Positions 16,525 through 25,310 of a DNA stretch of 64,000 bases are shown one piece after another. The notes beneath the pieces are model-generated. The model ran no database searches. It worked only from the letters and a program-made list of their open reading frames with translations, and had not been told where the DNA came from. Numbering within the stretch: position 1 is the first letter of the stretch; every line of letters begins with the position of its first letter. The DNA comes from Paraburkholderia sp. HP33-1. GTDB lineage: Bacteria; Pseudomonadota; Gammaproteobacteria; Burkholderiales; Burkholderiaceae. Location of the stretch: positions 620,001 through 684,000 of the forward strand of contig NZ_JAJEJR010000003.1 in the NCBI RefSeq assembly GCF_021390595.1, given 5' to 3'. Made by a program: the position numbers and the translations under genes.

Positions 16525-17265
16525 ATGCGGCGTCTCGATACGTTCATGCTGCTCGACGCATGGGACCGTGGCCATACGTTGCCGGCCGACGCGTGGGCGC
16601 TCTGGCTGCTCGGCGCGGCGCTGGCGCAGACGCAGGCGGGCGTGCCGGCGGAGGACGTGCGCTTCTGGCCGGTCGGCGTGCGCGATCGTGAATTGTTGCG
16701 GCTGCGCGCGGCGCAGTTCGGCGCGCGCCTCGAAGGCCTCGCCGGCTGTCCGCTGTGCGGCGCCAGCGCGGAGTTCGAGCTGACGGCCGACGCGCTGCTC
16801 GCCGCGCCGTCGACGCCGGGCATCGCGCAGTTAGAGATCGACGGTCTGCGCGTCGAATGCCGGCCGGTGAACACCGACGACCTGCTCGCGATCGACGCCA
16901 CTGCCGACGTCGACAGCGTGGCCAACGCGTTGTTCGACCGCTGCGTGGTGGTCACCGGGCACGACGGCGCGACGCTGTCCGCGAGCAGCGTGCCGCCCGC
17001 CGTACGCGTCGCGGTGAACGAGCACCTCGAACGCGCGGATCCGCAGGCCGACGTACGCCTTCACATTCAGTGTCCCGCGTGCGCGCACGAATGGCAGGCG
17101 GGGTTCGACATCGTGTCGTATCTCTGGAAAGAAGTGGCCGACTGGGCGCGCCGCACGCTCGGCGACGTGCATGAACTCGCGTCGGCTTACGGGTGGAGCG
17201 AAGCCGAGATCCTGGCGCTCAGCCCGAGCCGTCGCCAGTACTACCTCGGGATGCTGACGACATGA
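16525..17265 (+). CDS. zinc-ribbon-bearing tail-cluster protein
   Basis: The 246-residue product starts at ATG 16525 with GGAG 5 bases upstream; a GTG at 16510 overlapping the tube stop is possible. Two CxxC pairs are visible, GCPLCGAS at ~75 and CPACAHEW at ~192, which together look like a split zinc ribbon holding two beta-rich halves. The C-terminus has WSEAEILALSPSRRQYYLGML, a helical segment found in small phage tail chaperone or assembly proteins. I do not know a named family. Its place between tube and the disordered protein, with ATGA coupling to the latter, argues for a role in tube or baseplate assembly. Confidence 0.6.
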   Translation: MRRLDTFMLLDAWDRGHTLPADAWALWLLGAALAQTQAGVPAEDVRFWPVGVRDRELLRLRAAQFGARLEGLAGCPLCGASAEFELTADALLAAPSTPGIAQLEIDGLRVECRPVNTDDLLAIDATADVDSVANALFDRCVVVTGHDGATLSASSVPPAVRVAVNEHLERADPQADVRLHIQCPACAHEWQAGFDIVSYLWKEVADWARRTLGDVHELASAYGWSEAEILALSPSRRQYYLGMLTT

Positions 17266-18341
17266 GCGCATTCCTGCACAACCTTGCGGCACGCGCGCTC
17301 GGCACGGCCGACATCGTGAAGCCGCGGCTCGCGTCGAGGTTCGGTCCGCCGCGCGCAGAATCGTTCGATATGTTTGATGTGTTCGACACGTTTGACGCCG
17401 TGCCCGCACACCGCGTGCCGGACGAGCGCGTGCCGCCCCACTCCGAGCCGCCCGCGCTTCACGCGGAAGCTCGGACGCGTGAAGCCGAGGTGGCCCCTGC
17501 AACGGAACTGAACCGCGATACCCGTAGCGAGCGCATCGCTTCGCCTGAGTTGCGCAAGCAGACCGGTTCAGAAGTGCGTGACGAATCTGTCGCCGTGCAG
17601 GCGCGTAGCGTCACTGTGCCGACGTACGCGCGCTCCAGCGCGATGCCGACAGGTGTCGAGCCCGATGCTGAGGACGGCGTGGCGTATCGCATGGACGCAC
17701 TACGTGACGGCGCTACGCTTGCGCATCCGATGCCGCCAATCAGTCAGCACTCGCAGCAACCGAACGCGTCGCAGCCGGTGTTGCCACTGGCACAGCCCAC
17801 GATCACCGCCTCATCAGCGCAGCCGCCGCTCGATCCGACCCGCGACGGCGACGCGCATCGCTCGGCGGTGCACGAGAAGGCCGCGTCAAAATCGACCCGC
17901 CTGCCGCTGGTCGCGCGAGCGACGGACGAACCTGCTCGCCACGCTCAGATGTCACCCGGCCGCACGCTATCGCCTGCTGACCGCGCGCGCGACGACGAGG
18001 CCGTGCCCGTCACCGGTCAGGTCGATGCCGAACCCGAGCGCGCACTACCGCACGCGACCCATCGCGCGGCTTCGCAGCACAAGCCGCCCGTTCCTCTCGC
18101 CCGACGCTCGGCCGATACCGAGCCGCCCGCGCACGTCGCGGCGGTTTCGCGCGCGCGGCCGGACAGCGCCGGGCGGCCACAGAACGATGCAGCGCCAACA
18201 GTGCACGTCACCATCGGCCGCGTCGAAGTTCGCGCGAGCCCAGCGCCGTCGAACAGCAGGACGAAGCCGGCGCGCAACACGCGCGAGCCGTCGCCGCTCG
18301 ACCGGTATCTGAAAGCGCGCGCCGAGGGGAGCGGATCGTGA
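17262..18341 (+). CDS. long disordered protein with conserved C-terminal VTIGRVEVRA motif
   Basis: ATG 17262 overlaps the previous stop (ATGA). The N-terminus (SAFLHNLAARALGT) looks folded, then ~280 residues are rich in Pro, Ala, Arg and Ser without hydrophobic clusters and are probably disordered. Near the end stands VHVTIGRVEVRA, a short motif I have seen in the same place in other contractile-injection clusters, followed by DRYLKAR. Function is not known; a flexible tether or recruitment protein would fit. Only the ends look constrained. Confidence 0.6.
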   Translation: MSAFLHNLAARALGTADIVKPRLASRFGPPRAESFDMFDVFDTFDAVPAHRVPDERVPPHSEPPALHAEARTREAEVAPATELNRDTRSERIASPELRKQTGSEVRDESVAVQARSVTVPTYARSSAMPTGVEPDAEDGVAYRMDALRDGATLAHPMPPISQHSQQPNASQPVLPLAQPTITASSAQPPLDPTRDGDAHRSAVHEKAASKSTRLPLVARATDEPARHAQMSPGRTLSPADRARDDEAVPVTGQVDAEPERALPHATHRAASQHKPPVPLARRSADTEPPAHVAAVSRARPDSAGRPQNDAAPTVHVTIGRVEVRASPAPSNSRTKPARNTREPSPLDRYLKARAEGSGS

Positions 18342-19573
18342 GCGCGAATGCGATTGCCGCTGTCACCGCCGCGTTGCGCAATCTGCTGTCGGACGGCGTC
18401 AAGGTGGAGGCCGGCCTGGAAGACACCATCGTCACCACGTTGCCGATGGATCGTGCGCGCGATGCGAGCGGCAGCGGTAACCAGCTGAACGTGTTCCTGT
18501 ATCAGACGACCCCCAATGCCGCGTGGCGCAACCTGTCGATGCCGGGTCAGGTGCAATCGCTCGAGAGCGGCTTTCCGCCGCTCGCGCTCAACCTGTACTA
18601 CCTGATCACCGCGTGGGGCCGCGACAATGACGCGCAAAGTCCATTCAGCCATTTCCTGCTGGGCCGCGCGATGAGCGTGATGCACGACCATCCGCTACTC
18701 GGCAGCGACGAGATCCGGCTCGCGCTGCCGGGCAACGATGCCTACCTCCAGATGGAGCGGATCCGCTTTTCGCTACAGCCGCTTTCCGTCGAAGACATCT
18801 TCAAGCTGTGGTCCGGGTTTCAGACGCAGTATCGGCTGTCGGCATCCTACGAGGCGTCCGTCGTGCTGATCGAGAGCGCGCGCTCGGCGCGCACGCCGTT
18901 GCCGGTGCTCATGCGCGGCACCGGCGATACCGGGCCCGTCGCGCTGGCGCGGCTCGATCCGGGGCTGCCGACGCTTCAGTCGATCACGCCGCCGAACCAG
19001 CAGTCGGGCGCGCAGATCGGCGACGTCGTGACGATTGCGGGGACGCTGCTGGCCGGCGACAAGGTCGAGGTCGTGTTCGCCCATCCAGCGCTGCAAAATC
19101 CGATTCGCGTGCCGGCGGGCCAGGGCGCGACGGCCACACGCATCGACGTGCAGCTCGATACGGCGCAGTTTGCGTGGGTCGCGGGTTGGTATGCGGTGAC
19201 GGTAGAGATCACGAGCACGCCGGATCAACCGAATCCGCCAGTGCACTCGACCAACGCGCTGCCGATGGCGCTCGCCCCGACGATTACCAGCCCCATGCCG
19301 CTCAAAGCGACGATCGCCAACGGCGCGGCGACCGTCAAGCTGAAATGCTCGCCGGATGTGCAGCCCGTGCAACGCGTCGCGCTGTTGCTGGGCGATCAGG
19401 AAATTGCGGGCGCGCGGTCCGCGAACGCGACAGGGAGCCTGTCGTTCCCGGTCCCGCAGGCGGTTGCCGGCACGTATCTGGTCCGCTTGCGCGTGGACGG
19501 CGTGGACAGTCTGCTGGTGGACCGCTCGGTGAAGCCGCCGGTGTTTCGCAATCAGAAGGTGGTGTTCAAATGA
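18338..19573 (+). CDS. DUF4255 tail cap/terminator-like protein (Pvc16-type)
   Basis: GTG 18338 overlaps the previous stop (GTGA). The first ~190 residues are DUF4255: NAIAAVTAALRNLLSDGV, then NVFLYQTTPNAAWRN and PPLALNLYYLITAWG. In Afp/PVC particles the matching protein (Afp16/Pvc16) sits at the tip of the tube and fixes its length. Residues ~215-410 are beta-rich with SITPPNQQSGAQIGDVVTIA, an IPT/Ig-like start, suggesting two extra Ig domains. It is followed by the AAA+ ATPase with another 4-base overlap, an order typical of eCIS loci. Confidence 0.85.
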   Translation: MSANAIAAVTAALRNLLSDGVKVEAGLEDTIVTTLPMDRARDASGSGNQLNVFLYQTTPNAAWRNLSMPGQVQSLESGFPPLALNLYYLITAWGRDNDAQSPFSHFLLGRAMSVMHDHPLLGSDEIRLALPGNDAYLQMERIRFSLQPLSVEDIFKLWSGFQTQYRLSASYEASVVLIESARSARTPLPVLMRGTGDTGPVALARLDPGLPTLQSITPPNQQSGAQIGDVVTIAGTLLAGDKVEVVFAHPALQNPIRVPAGQGATATRIDVQLDTAQFAWVAGWYAVTVEITSTPDQPNPPVHSTNALPMALAPTITSPMPLKATIANGAATVKLKCSPDVQPVQRVALLLGDQEIAGARSANATGSLSFPVPQAVAGTYLVRLRVDGVDSLLVDRSVKPPVFRNQKVVFK

Positions 19574-21633
19574 ACGCGCCCGCGAACTGGCATGAAGCCA
19601 ATGCGGAGTGGTTGTCCGCCGCGTTGGCATGGCTGCGCGTGCGGTTGAGCGTGCTTGCGCAGGCCGTGAGCGAACCGCAGTCCGCCTGCAATGGTGGCGG
19701 CGCTGGCGGCGTCCCGGTGCCGGGACGTGACGCCAACGCCAACGCCGCGCTACGCGAGGCCGAAGCGCGGCTCGCCGCGTGCGAAGTCGACGACGTCACG
19801 CGCGTGCCTTCACTGCTGACGCTGAGCCGGCATGTCGGGCTCTCGCCGTTCGAACAGAACGTGCTGCTGCTGTGTGCCGCGATGGAACTGGACACCCGCA
19901 TCGCTGAGCTGTGCGCGTTGGCCCAGGGTTCGGCGCGGCGCCCCTATCCGACCTTTGCGCTCGCGATGTCGCTGTTCGACGATGCCACGTGGGATCTGAT
20001 GTCGCCGGAGCGCCCGTTGCGCTATTGGCAACTGGTCGTCGCGGCGGACTCGAGCGAGCCGTTCACCATGCGGGCACTGTCGGTCGATGAGCGCATCGTG
20101 TCCTTCATCAAGGGGCTCAACTTTCTCGACGAAAGACTGGCCAGGTTCGTCGCGCCGGTGCCGCCCGCGGTCGACTGGACCGATGTGCAGCCGTCGCAGG
20201 ACGCCGCGCTCGCGCGGGTCATCGATGCGTTGGAGTACGCGGTTCACGACGGCGCGCTGCCGGTCGTCCAGCTGCTCGGCGCGCCGGGCGCGGACAAGCT
20301 CGCGCTGGCGCGCCGGGTCGCGGAGCAGTTCGATTGCCGCTTGTACCGGCTGGCGGCGGAGACGCTGCCCGAGCAGGCTGCGGAACTCGAGTTGCTGGCG
20401 CGGCTGTGGTATCGCGAGGCCATGTTGTGGCCCGTGGCGCTGTACATGGAATTGCCGGATCGCGGGGGCGACGACGACGCGAAGATTCACGCCATCCTGC
20501 GACGCTTCCTGTCCCGTTGCGACGGGCCATGCTTCATCGACACGCGCGAGCGGCTGGCGTCGGTGGGCCGGCCTTCTTTCGACATCGAGGTAGCGAAGCC
20601 GACGCCCGCCGAGCAGCGCAACCTCTGGTGCGCGGCGTTACCTGGCCGTGCCGCGCAACTGGGCGGCACGCTCGCCGCGCAGTTCGATCTGAAAGCCGAG
20701 CAGATCGGCCGCATCGCGGCACAAACCCTGGCGCGTGCTGCGCACGCCGACGACCAGCAACTGGGCGAGCAACTCTGGCAGGCCTGCGGCGAAAGTGCGC
20801 GGCCCGCGTTGAACCGTCTCGCGCTGCGTCTCGATGCGCGCGCGCAGTGGGACGACCTCGTGCTGCCGTGCGAGCAACTCGACCTGCTGCGGCAGATCAG
20901 CGCCCAGGTGCGGCAGCGAACCGTCGTGTACGAGGACTGGGGCTTTGCCCGCAAAATGAATCGCGGGTTGGGCATCAGCGCATTGTTCAGCGGCGATAGC
21001 GGCACGGGCAAAACCATGGCCGCCGAGGTGATTGCCAACGATCTGCGCCTGAGCCTCTATCGAATCGATCTCTCGTCGGTGGTCAGCAAGTACATCGGCG
21101 AGACCGAGGCGAATCTGCGGCGTCTGTTCGACGCCGCGGAAGACGGCGGCGCGATCCTGCTGTTCGACGAGTGCGACGCGCTGTTCGGCAAACGCAGCGA
21201 GGTGAAGGATAGCCACGACCGCTACGCGAACATCGAAATCAACTATCTGCTGCAGCGGCTCGAGAGCTATCGCGGCCTCGCGATTCTCGCGACCAACATG
21301 CGCGCGGCGCTCGATACCGCCTTCATGCGGCGCTTGCGCTTCGTGGTTCATTTTCCGTTTCCCGGCATCGCGGAGCGCAAAGCGATCTGGCAAAAAGCGT
21401 TTCCCGCCGAAACACCGTGCCGGCTGCTGGATTTCGAACGGCTCGCATGGCTCACGCTGTCGGGCGGCAACATCCACAGCGCGGCGCTGAGCGCGGCGTT
21501 TCTCGCGGCGCAGGCTAACGAGCCTGTGACGATGAAAGCAATCATGGCCGCGGTGCGGGCCGAGTTGACGAAACTCGGCCGGCCCGTCAACGAAAGCGAA
21601 TTGCGCGTAGCCGGCAGCCTGGGAGCCACATGA
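19570..21633 (+). CDS. AAA+ ATPase of the contractile injection cluster (Pvc15-type)
   Basis: The 687-residue protein starts at ATG 19570 in an ATGA overlap. The N-terminal half is an alpha-rich region (LSRHVGLSPFEQNVLLLCAA) and a weak, probably inactive first ATPase-like module (VVQLLGAPGADKLALARRV). The active AAA+ domain follows: Walker A SGDSGTGKTMAAEV at ~474-487, then YIGETEANLRRLF, Walker B AILLFDECDALFGKRS, and sensor ILATNMRAALD. In Afp/PVC the homologue (Afp15/Pvc15) is needed for particle assembly and possibly cargo loading. It acts in the cytoplasm and is not expected in the mature particle. Confidence 0.88.
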   Translation: MNAPANWHEANAEWLSAALAWLRVRLSVLAQAVSEPQSACNGGGAGGVPVPGRDANANAALREAEARLAACEVDDVTRVPSLLTLSRHVGLSPFEQNVLLLCAAMELDTRIAELCALAQGSARRPYPTFALAMSLFDDATWDLMSPERPLRYWQLVVAADSSEPFTMRALSVDERIVSFIKGLNFLDERLARFVAPVPPAVDWTDVQPSQDAALARVIDALEYAVHDGALPVVQLLGAPGADKLALARRVAEQFDCRLYRLAAETLPEQAAELELLARLWYREAMLWPVALYMELPDRGGDDDAKIHAILRRFLSRCDGPCFIDTRERLASVGRPSFDIEVAKPTPAEQRNLWCAALPGRAAQLGGTLAAQFDLKAEQIGRIAAQTLARAAHADDQQLGEQLWQACGESARPALNRLALRLDARAQWDDLVLPCEQLDLLRQISAQVRQRTVVYEDWGFARKMNRGLGISALFSGDSGTGKTMAAEVIANDLRLSLYRIDLSSVVSKYIGETEANLRRLFDAAEDGGAILLFDECDALFGKRSEVKDSHDRYANIEINYLLQRLESYRGLAILATNMRAALDTAFMRRLRFVVHFPFPGIAERKAIWQKAFPAETPCRLLDFERLAWLTLSGGNIHSAALSAAFLAAQANEPVTMKAIMAAVRAELTKLGRPVNESELRVAGSLGAT

Positions 21634-21920
21634 TGCGGATCGTCTTGCATATCGAACGTCTGGTGCTCGAAGACCTAGGTCTCAGTGCGCGCGGCAACGC
21701 GGTGATCGCGGCTGCGTTGCAGGCGGAACTCGGGCGGCTGCTCGCGGCCGAGGGGCTCGCGGCGCACTGGCGTGGCGGCCGCGCGCTGCCGTATCTGCGC
21801 GGCGCGGCGCTGACGTTGCCGCCTCCCGAAGCCGGCGGGCGCGGGGTGTACGACGCGCATGCATTGGGCGCGCGGATCGCGGCGTCGGTGCATGGCTGCA
21901 TTGGAGGAGGCGCGCGATGA
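21630..21920 (+). CDS. small conserved tail-cluster protein, 96 residues
   Basis: ATG 21630 overlaps the ATPase stop, and the stop overlaps the next start (ATGA on both sides), so it is translated as part of the unit. The N-terminus RIVLHIERLVLEDLGLSARG and the helix AALQAELGRLLAAEGL recur in small proteins at this position in other contractile-injection loci, by memory. No catalytic motif is visible. A chaperone or adaptor role is possible; nothing proves it. Confidence 0.6.
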   Translation: MMRIVLHIERLVLEDLGLSARGNAVIAAALQAELGRLLAAEGLAAHWRGGRALPYLRGAALTLPPPEAGGRGVYDAHALGARIAASVHGCIGGGAR

Positions 21921-22579
21921 CCACGTATCCCATCGGCCCGCGGCTGCTAAGAGGCGCGATCGTCGGCATCGATCTGTTCAATCCGCTCGCGAGCGTCATC
22001 ATGTTCCAGTACAACCCCGAGACCTTGACGCGCACGCTGCAGGCGCAGGGGATGGGCGGCGAGCAGGGCGACCGCGATGAAGCGATGCGTCTGAAGGGCG
22101 CGCCGATCGAGACGATCAAGGTGGACATCGAGATCGACGCGACCGATCAGCTGGAGAACGGCGACAGCAACGCGCTCGCAATGGGCATCTATCCGCAGCT
22201 CTCGCAGCTCGAAATGCTGATCTATCCGAAAAGCGCGCAGGTGATCGCCAACACCATTCTGCTCGCGGCGGGCACGATCGAAATCATTCCGCCGATGGCG
22301 CCGTTCACGCTGTTCATCTGGGGCATCAAACGCGTGCTGCCGGTGCGCCTGACCGATTTCAGCATCAGCGAGGAAGCCCACGACGAACATCTGAATCCGC
22401 TGCGAGCCAAGGCGTCGCTCGGTCTGCGCGTGCTGAGCTACAACGATCTGTCGATCGTCAATCCCGGCTATCACCTGTTTCTCGCGCATCAGATCGTCAA
22501 GGAGACGATGGCGACGATTGCCAGTGTGAACAATATCGGCGCGGTGCTCGGCGGCAATACGAGCATCTCTCTCACCTGA
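21917..22579 (+). CDS. contractile injection tube-like/baseplate adaptor protein (Pvc7-type N-terminal domain)
   Basis: This 220-residue protein has the segment MFQYNPETLTRTLQ near residue 30, characteristic of the CIS tube-protein N-terminal domain of Afp7/Pvc7, which links the inner tube to the baseplate hub. Later LPVRLTDFSISEEAHDEHLN and RAKASLGLRVLSYNDL complete the usual pattern. In PVC the protein continues into a LysM domain; here the LysM-like part seems to be the separate next gene. It starts by ATGA overlap with the preceding gene. Confidence 0.8.
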   Translation: MTTYPIGPRLLRGAIVGIDLFNPLASVIMFQYNPETLTRTLQAQGMGGEQGDRDEAMRLKGAPIETIKVDIEIDATDQLENGDSNALAMGIYPQLSQLEMLIYPKSAQVIANTILLAAGTIEIIPPMAPFTLFIWGIKRVLPVRLTDFSISEEAHDEHLNPLRAKASLGLRVLSYNDLSIVNPGYHLFLAHQIVKETMATIASVNNIGAVLGGNTSISLT

Positions 22580-22590
22580 CGGAGCGCACC

Positions 22591-22896
22591 GTGTTCGACT
22601 ACACCAGTCGCTACTATTCGCTCGATACGGCGGTCTATACGACGACCGGCGGGCGCCAGATCCCCTATGTGAGGCGGCGTTTCCTGCCGCAGCCGGACGG
22701 CCTCACGCTGCTGGCCCAGGTTGGCGTTACGCAGGGCGACCGCCTCGATCTGATCGCCGCGCGCACGCTTGGCGTGCCGACGCAGTACTGGCAGATCTGC
22801 GATGCCAATAGCGCGATGAATCCGTTCGATCTGACCGGCGATGCCGCCGTCGGCACGCTGGTGCGCGTGCCGATGCCGCAAACGCCGCAGGGGTGA
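22591..22896 (+). CDS. LysM-like/tail protein X-type adaptor
   Basis: GTG 22591 lies behind GGAG, 11 bp after the previous gene. The 101-residue product has RRRFLPQPDGLTLLAQVGVT, then GDRLDLIAARTLGVPTQYW and the closing GTLVRVPMP, the order of a LysM or phage tail X domain (retention in the baseplate, not enzymatic). It is most likely the split C-terminal half of the Pvc7-type adaptor encoded just upstream. Confidence 0.72.
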   Translation: MFDYTSRYYSLDTAVYTTTGGRQIPYVRRRFLPQPDGLTLLAQVGVTQGDRLDLIAARTLGVPTQYWQICDANSAMNPFDLTGDAAVGTLVRVPMPQTPQG

Positions 22897-22899
22897 GCG

Positions 22900-24057
22900 A
22901 TGGACGTCATGTCGAGCGCGGCAAGTCTGCTGGGCACGCGGCTCACGCTGTGGCTCGGTCCGACGATCGCGGTGCCGGCGCCCGCGCTGATCGTGGAGGC
23001 GCTCTCGCATGTGGAGGTCACGTTGAGCGATGGCCCGCGCGACGGTTTCCAGCTGGTCTTCACGGTCGGCCGTACGGGCGTGCTGGCGCTCGACTACGCA
23101 CTACTCAGCAACCCGTTGCTCAGGCCGTCGACCCGGGTCGTCGTGCAGGTGTGGCTTGGCGTGTTTCCGCAGGTGCTGATCGACGGCTTCATCATGGACA
23201 CGCATCTCGAACCAAGCGAGCAGCCAGGCGCGTCCACGCTCACCGTGATCGGCGAGGACGTGCGCGTGATGATGGACATACGGCAGACGGCGCTGAACTA
23301 CCCCGGCGAAAGCGTGGCCTCGATCGTCGAGCAGACGCTGCTGACCTACTCGATGTATCTCGGCACGCAGCCGATCATCATCCCCGTTGACCCGAGCATT
23401 GCCCCGCCGACCGAACAGATCCCGACCAAGAGCGACACCGACCTGAGCTATCTGCTGCAGCTTGCGCACGACTATGGCTGCGTGTTCTACGTGGAGCCGA
23501 CCGCGGCGCCGATGGTGAACCTGGCGTACTGGGGGCCGCTGAATCTGACGCCCCCGCCGCAGACGGTGCTGTCGGTGAACATGGGGCCCGAGACCAACGC
23601 GAAGATCAACTTTCGCTACGACTCGCGCAAACCGGCGCTCGTCGTCGGCGCGGTGATCGACGAAACAACCGGGGTGCCGATTCCGCTCGCGACGCTCGCT
23701 CCGACGCTGCCGCCGCTCGCCGCGCTCCCGCCGCTCGCATTGCAGCCGCAGACCCTGCGCATGGTGGCGGCCGAGGACGTCGGTGGCCTCTCTTTCCCGC
23801 AAGCGCTCTTGCGTGCGCAGGCGCAGACCAATAACGCGAGCCACGCCGTGCTGGCGACAGGCGAACTCGACATGCTGCGTTATGGAACGATCCTGCGGCC
23901 GCGGCGTCTCGTCAGCGTGCGCGGCGCGGGGTACATGCACGACGGCTTCTACTACGTGAAGAGCGTCACGCACAGCATCGGCAAGGGCGAATACAGGCAG
24001 AGCTTCACGCTGACCCGCGAGGGGCTCGGTTCTTTGACACCGGTGGTGCCGACATGA
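22900..24057 (+). CDS. baseplate hub protein (gp27-like)
   Basis: This 385-residue protein is the trimeric hub at the centre of the baseplate. Recognisable parts are VEVTLSDGPRDGFQLVFTVG near residue 40, DGFIMDTHLEPSEQPGASTL, SDTDLSYLLQLAHDYGCVFY in the middle, and the C-terminal FYYVKSVTHSIGKGEYRQSF, all usual in late-control D/VgrG N-terminal folds. Unlike VgrG or Pvc8, the OB-fold spike is not fused; it is the next gene, coupled by an ATGA overlap. The Pro/Leu-rich stretch near residue 270 is a variable loop. Confidence 0.85.
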   Translation: MDVMSSAASLLGTRLTLWLGPTIAVPAPALIVEALSHVEVTLSDGPRDGFQLVFTVGRTGVLALDYALLSNPLLRPSTRVVVQVWLGVFPQVLIDGFIMDTHLEPSEQPGASTLTVIGEDVRVMMDIRQTALNYPGESVASIVEQTLLTYSMYLGTQPIIIPVDPSIAPPTEQIPTKSDTDLSYLLQLAHDYGCVFYVEPTAAPMVNLAYWGPLNLTPPPQTVLSVNMGPETNAKINFRYDSRKPALVVGAVIDETTGVPIPLATLAPTLPPLAALPPLALQPQTLRMVAAEDVGGLSFPQALLRAQAQTNNASHAVLATGELDMLRYGTILRPRRLVSVRGAGYMHDGFYYVKSVTHSIGKGEYRQSFTLTREGLGSLTPVVPT

Positions 24058-24581
24058 ACGATGAGAACCGCTATTACGGCAAGTATCGAGGCGTCGTCAT
24101 CAATTCGACGACACCCGAAACCAATGGACGCCTCACCGCGACAATCACCGTCGGCGGCACGCCGGTGATGGTGGTTGCCGAGGTGTGCACGCCGTTCGCC
24201 GGGACGAACATGGGTTTTTTCGGCATGCCTCCTCCCGGTGCCGGTGTATGGATCGAATTCGAAGAGGGCAATCTCAACAAGCCGATCTGGACCGGGTGCT
24301 GGTGGATGGACGGACAACTCGCGCTGTCGCTCGGCAAGCAGATCGACCTGACCCAATTGCCGCTCGCGATGCAGTCGGCGGCCGGCAACCGGCTCGTCAT
24401 CAATACGCTCGGCGACAAGTTGATCACGCTCGAAACCGCGCTCGCCGACCTGGGCCCGCGGATCGTGCTGGCGGCCGACGGTATCACCTTGTCGTTCGGG
24501 CCTGCGGTGTCGATCGAACTGTCGGTCTCGGGCGTGAAGATTTGCGGCGAGGCGTTGACGGTTTCGCCGGTGCCGGTATGA
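24054..24581 (+). CDS. baseplate spike protein (gp5 OB-fold/protein V type)
   Basis: The 175-residue protein carries the gp5 OB-fold: YYGKYRGVVINSTTPETNGR at the start, then FFGMPPPGAGVWIEFEEGN and KPIWTGCWW. The C-terminal ~70 residues are repetitive beta strands (IVLAADGITLSFGPAVSIEL) that would form the triangular needle shaft. It carries no lysozyme domain. With the hub gene it makes a split VgrG. Its stop is followed by 44 bp containing the strong ribosome binding site of the PAAR-like gene. Confidence 0.88.
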   Translation: MNDENRYYGKYRGVVINSTTPETNGRLTATITVGGTPVMVVAEVCTPFAGTNMGFFGMPPPGAGVWIEFEEGNLNKPIWTGCWWMDGQLALSLGKQIDLTQLPLAMQSAAGNRLVINTLGDKLITLETALADLGPRIVLAADGITLSFGPAVSIELSVSGVKICGEALTVSPVPV

Positions 24582-24625
24582 GGCGAGGCGGCCTCACTGC
24601 CCCGCGAAGCGAAAGGAGACCTGCG

Positions 24626-24949
24626 ATGCCCGGCTACCTGATGCACGAAGGCGTGATCGTGACCTGTGCGCATCTCGGTCCGGCAACGCCCACCCAGGCG
24701 AGCGCCAGAGTCATGGTCAGCGGCCAGGCCGTGATCACGCAAATCTCGACCTATGGCGTGACTGGCTGCCAACTGCCGATCGTCACGACAGGCGCGCCAC
24801 CCTGCGTGACGGGGAGCTGGATTGCCGCCGCGCGCCAGGTTTTTGCGGACGGCGCGCCGGTGGTGTTGACCGATAGCCAGTCGAGCTGCCAGCCGAACCA
24901 GACGCCGTTGATCCTTGGCGTCACGCAACTCTTCGTTAAGGGGAGTTAG
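24626..24949 (+). CDS. PAAR-like spike tip protein
   Basis: ATG 24626 is preceded by AAAGGAGA. The 107-residue product has a conserved small-cone pattern: YLMHEGVIVTCAHLGPATPT, later LPIVTTGAPPCVTGSW and NQTPLILGVTQLFV. The spaced His and Cys residues (CAHLG, GCQLP, PPCV, SSCQ) could bind the metal of a PAAR-type cone that sharpens the spike. It follows the spike gene, the normal order in eCIS loci. Confidence 0.82.
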   Translation: MPGYLMHEGVIVTCAHLGPATPTQASARVMVSGQAVITQISTYGVTGCQLPIVTTGAPPCVTGSWIAAARQVFADGAPVVLTDSQSSCQPNQTPLILGVTQLFVKGS

Positions 24950-24952
24950 GCG

Positions 24953-25309
24953 ATGAACATCGCGTATCCGTTTCGCTATGACCCGCTCGGGCGCACCGCG
25001 CAGGCGCCGGACGCGGACCATGTGCGCGACCTCATCGAACAGATGCTGTTCACCAATCCCGGCGAGCGGGTCAATCTGCCGGATCTCGGCTCGGGCCTGC
25101 AGCAGATGGTGTTCGCGCCGAACAGCGCCGAACTCGCGGCGGCGCTGCAGTTCACGGTGCAGGCGTCGCTGCAGCGTTGGCTGGGCGATCTGATCGACAT
25201 TCGCTCGCTTGCCGTGACCGCCAGCGACGCCACGCTGACCGTGAACGTGCAGTACCTGATGCGCGGTACGACGCAGACCACCAACGCGCAGTTCGTGAGG
25301 GCGATCTGA
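24953..25309 (+). CDS. baseplate wedge protein gp25-like (GPW/gp25)
   Basis: A 118-residue protein with the family core DHVRDLIEQMLFTNPGERV followed by LPDLGSGLQQMVF, matching the T4 gp25/TssE fold that nucleates sheath assembly on the baseplate. The C-terminus (LTVNVQYLMRGTTQTTNAQF) is the standard closing strand. AAGGGGAG precedes ATG 24953, only 3 bp after the tip gene. Confidence 0.92.
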   Translation: MNIAYPFRYDPLGRTAQAPDADHVRDLIEQMLFTNPGERVNLPDLGSGLQQMVFAPNSAELAAALQFTVQASLQRWLGDLIDIRSLAVTASDATLTVNVQYLMRGTTQTTNAQFVRAI

Positions 25310-25310
25310 C

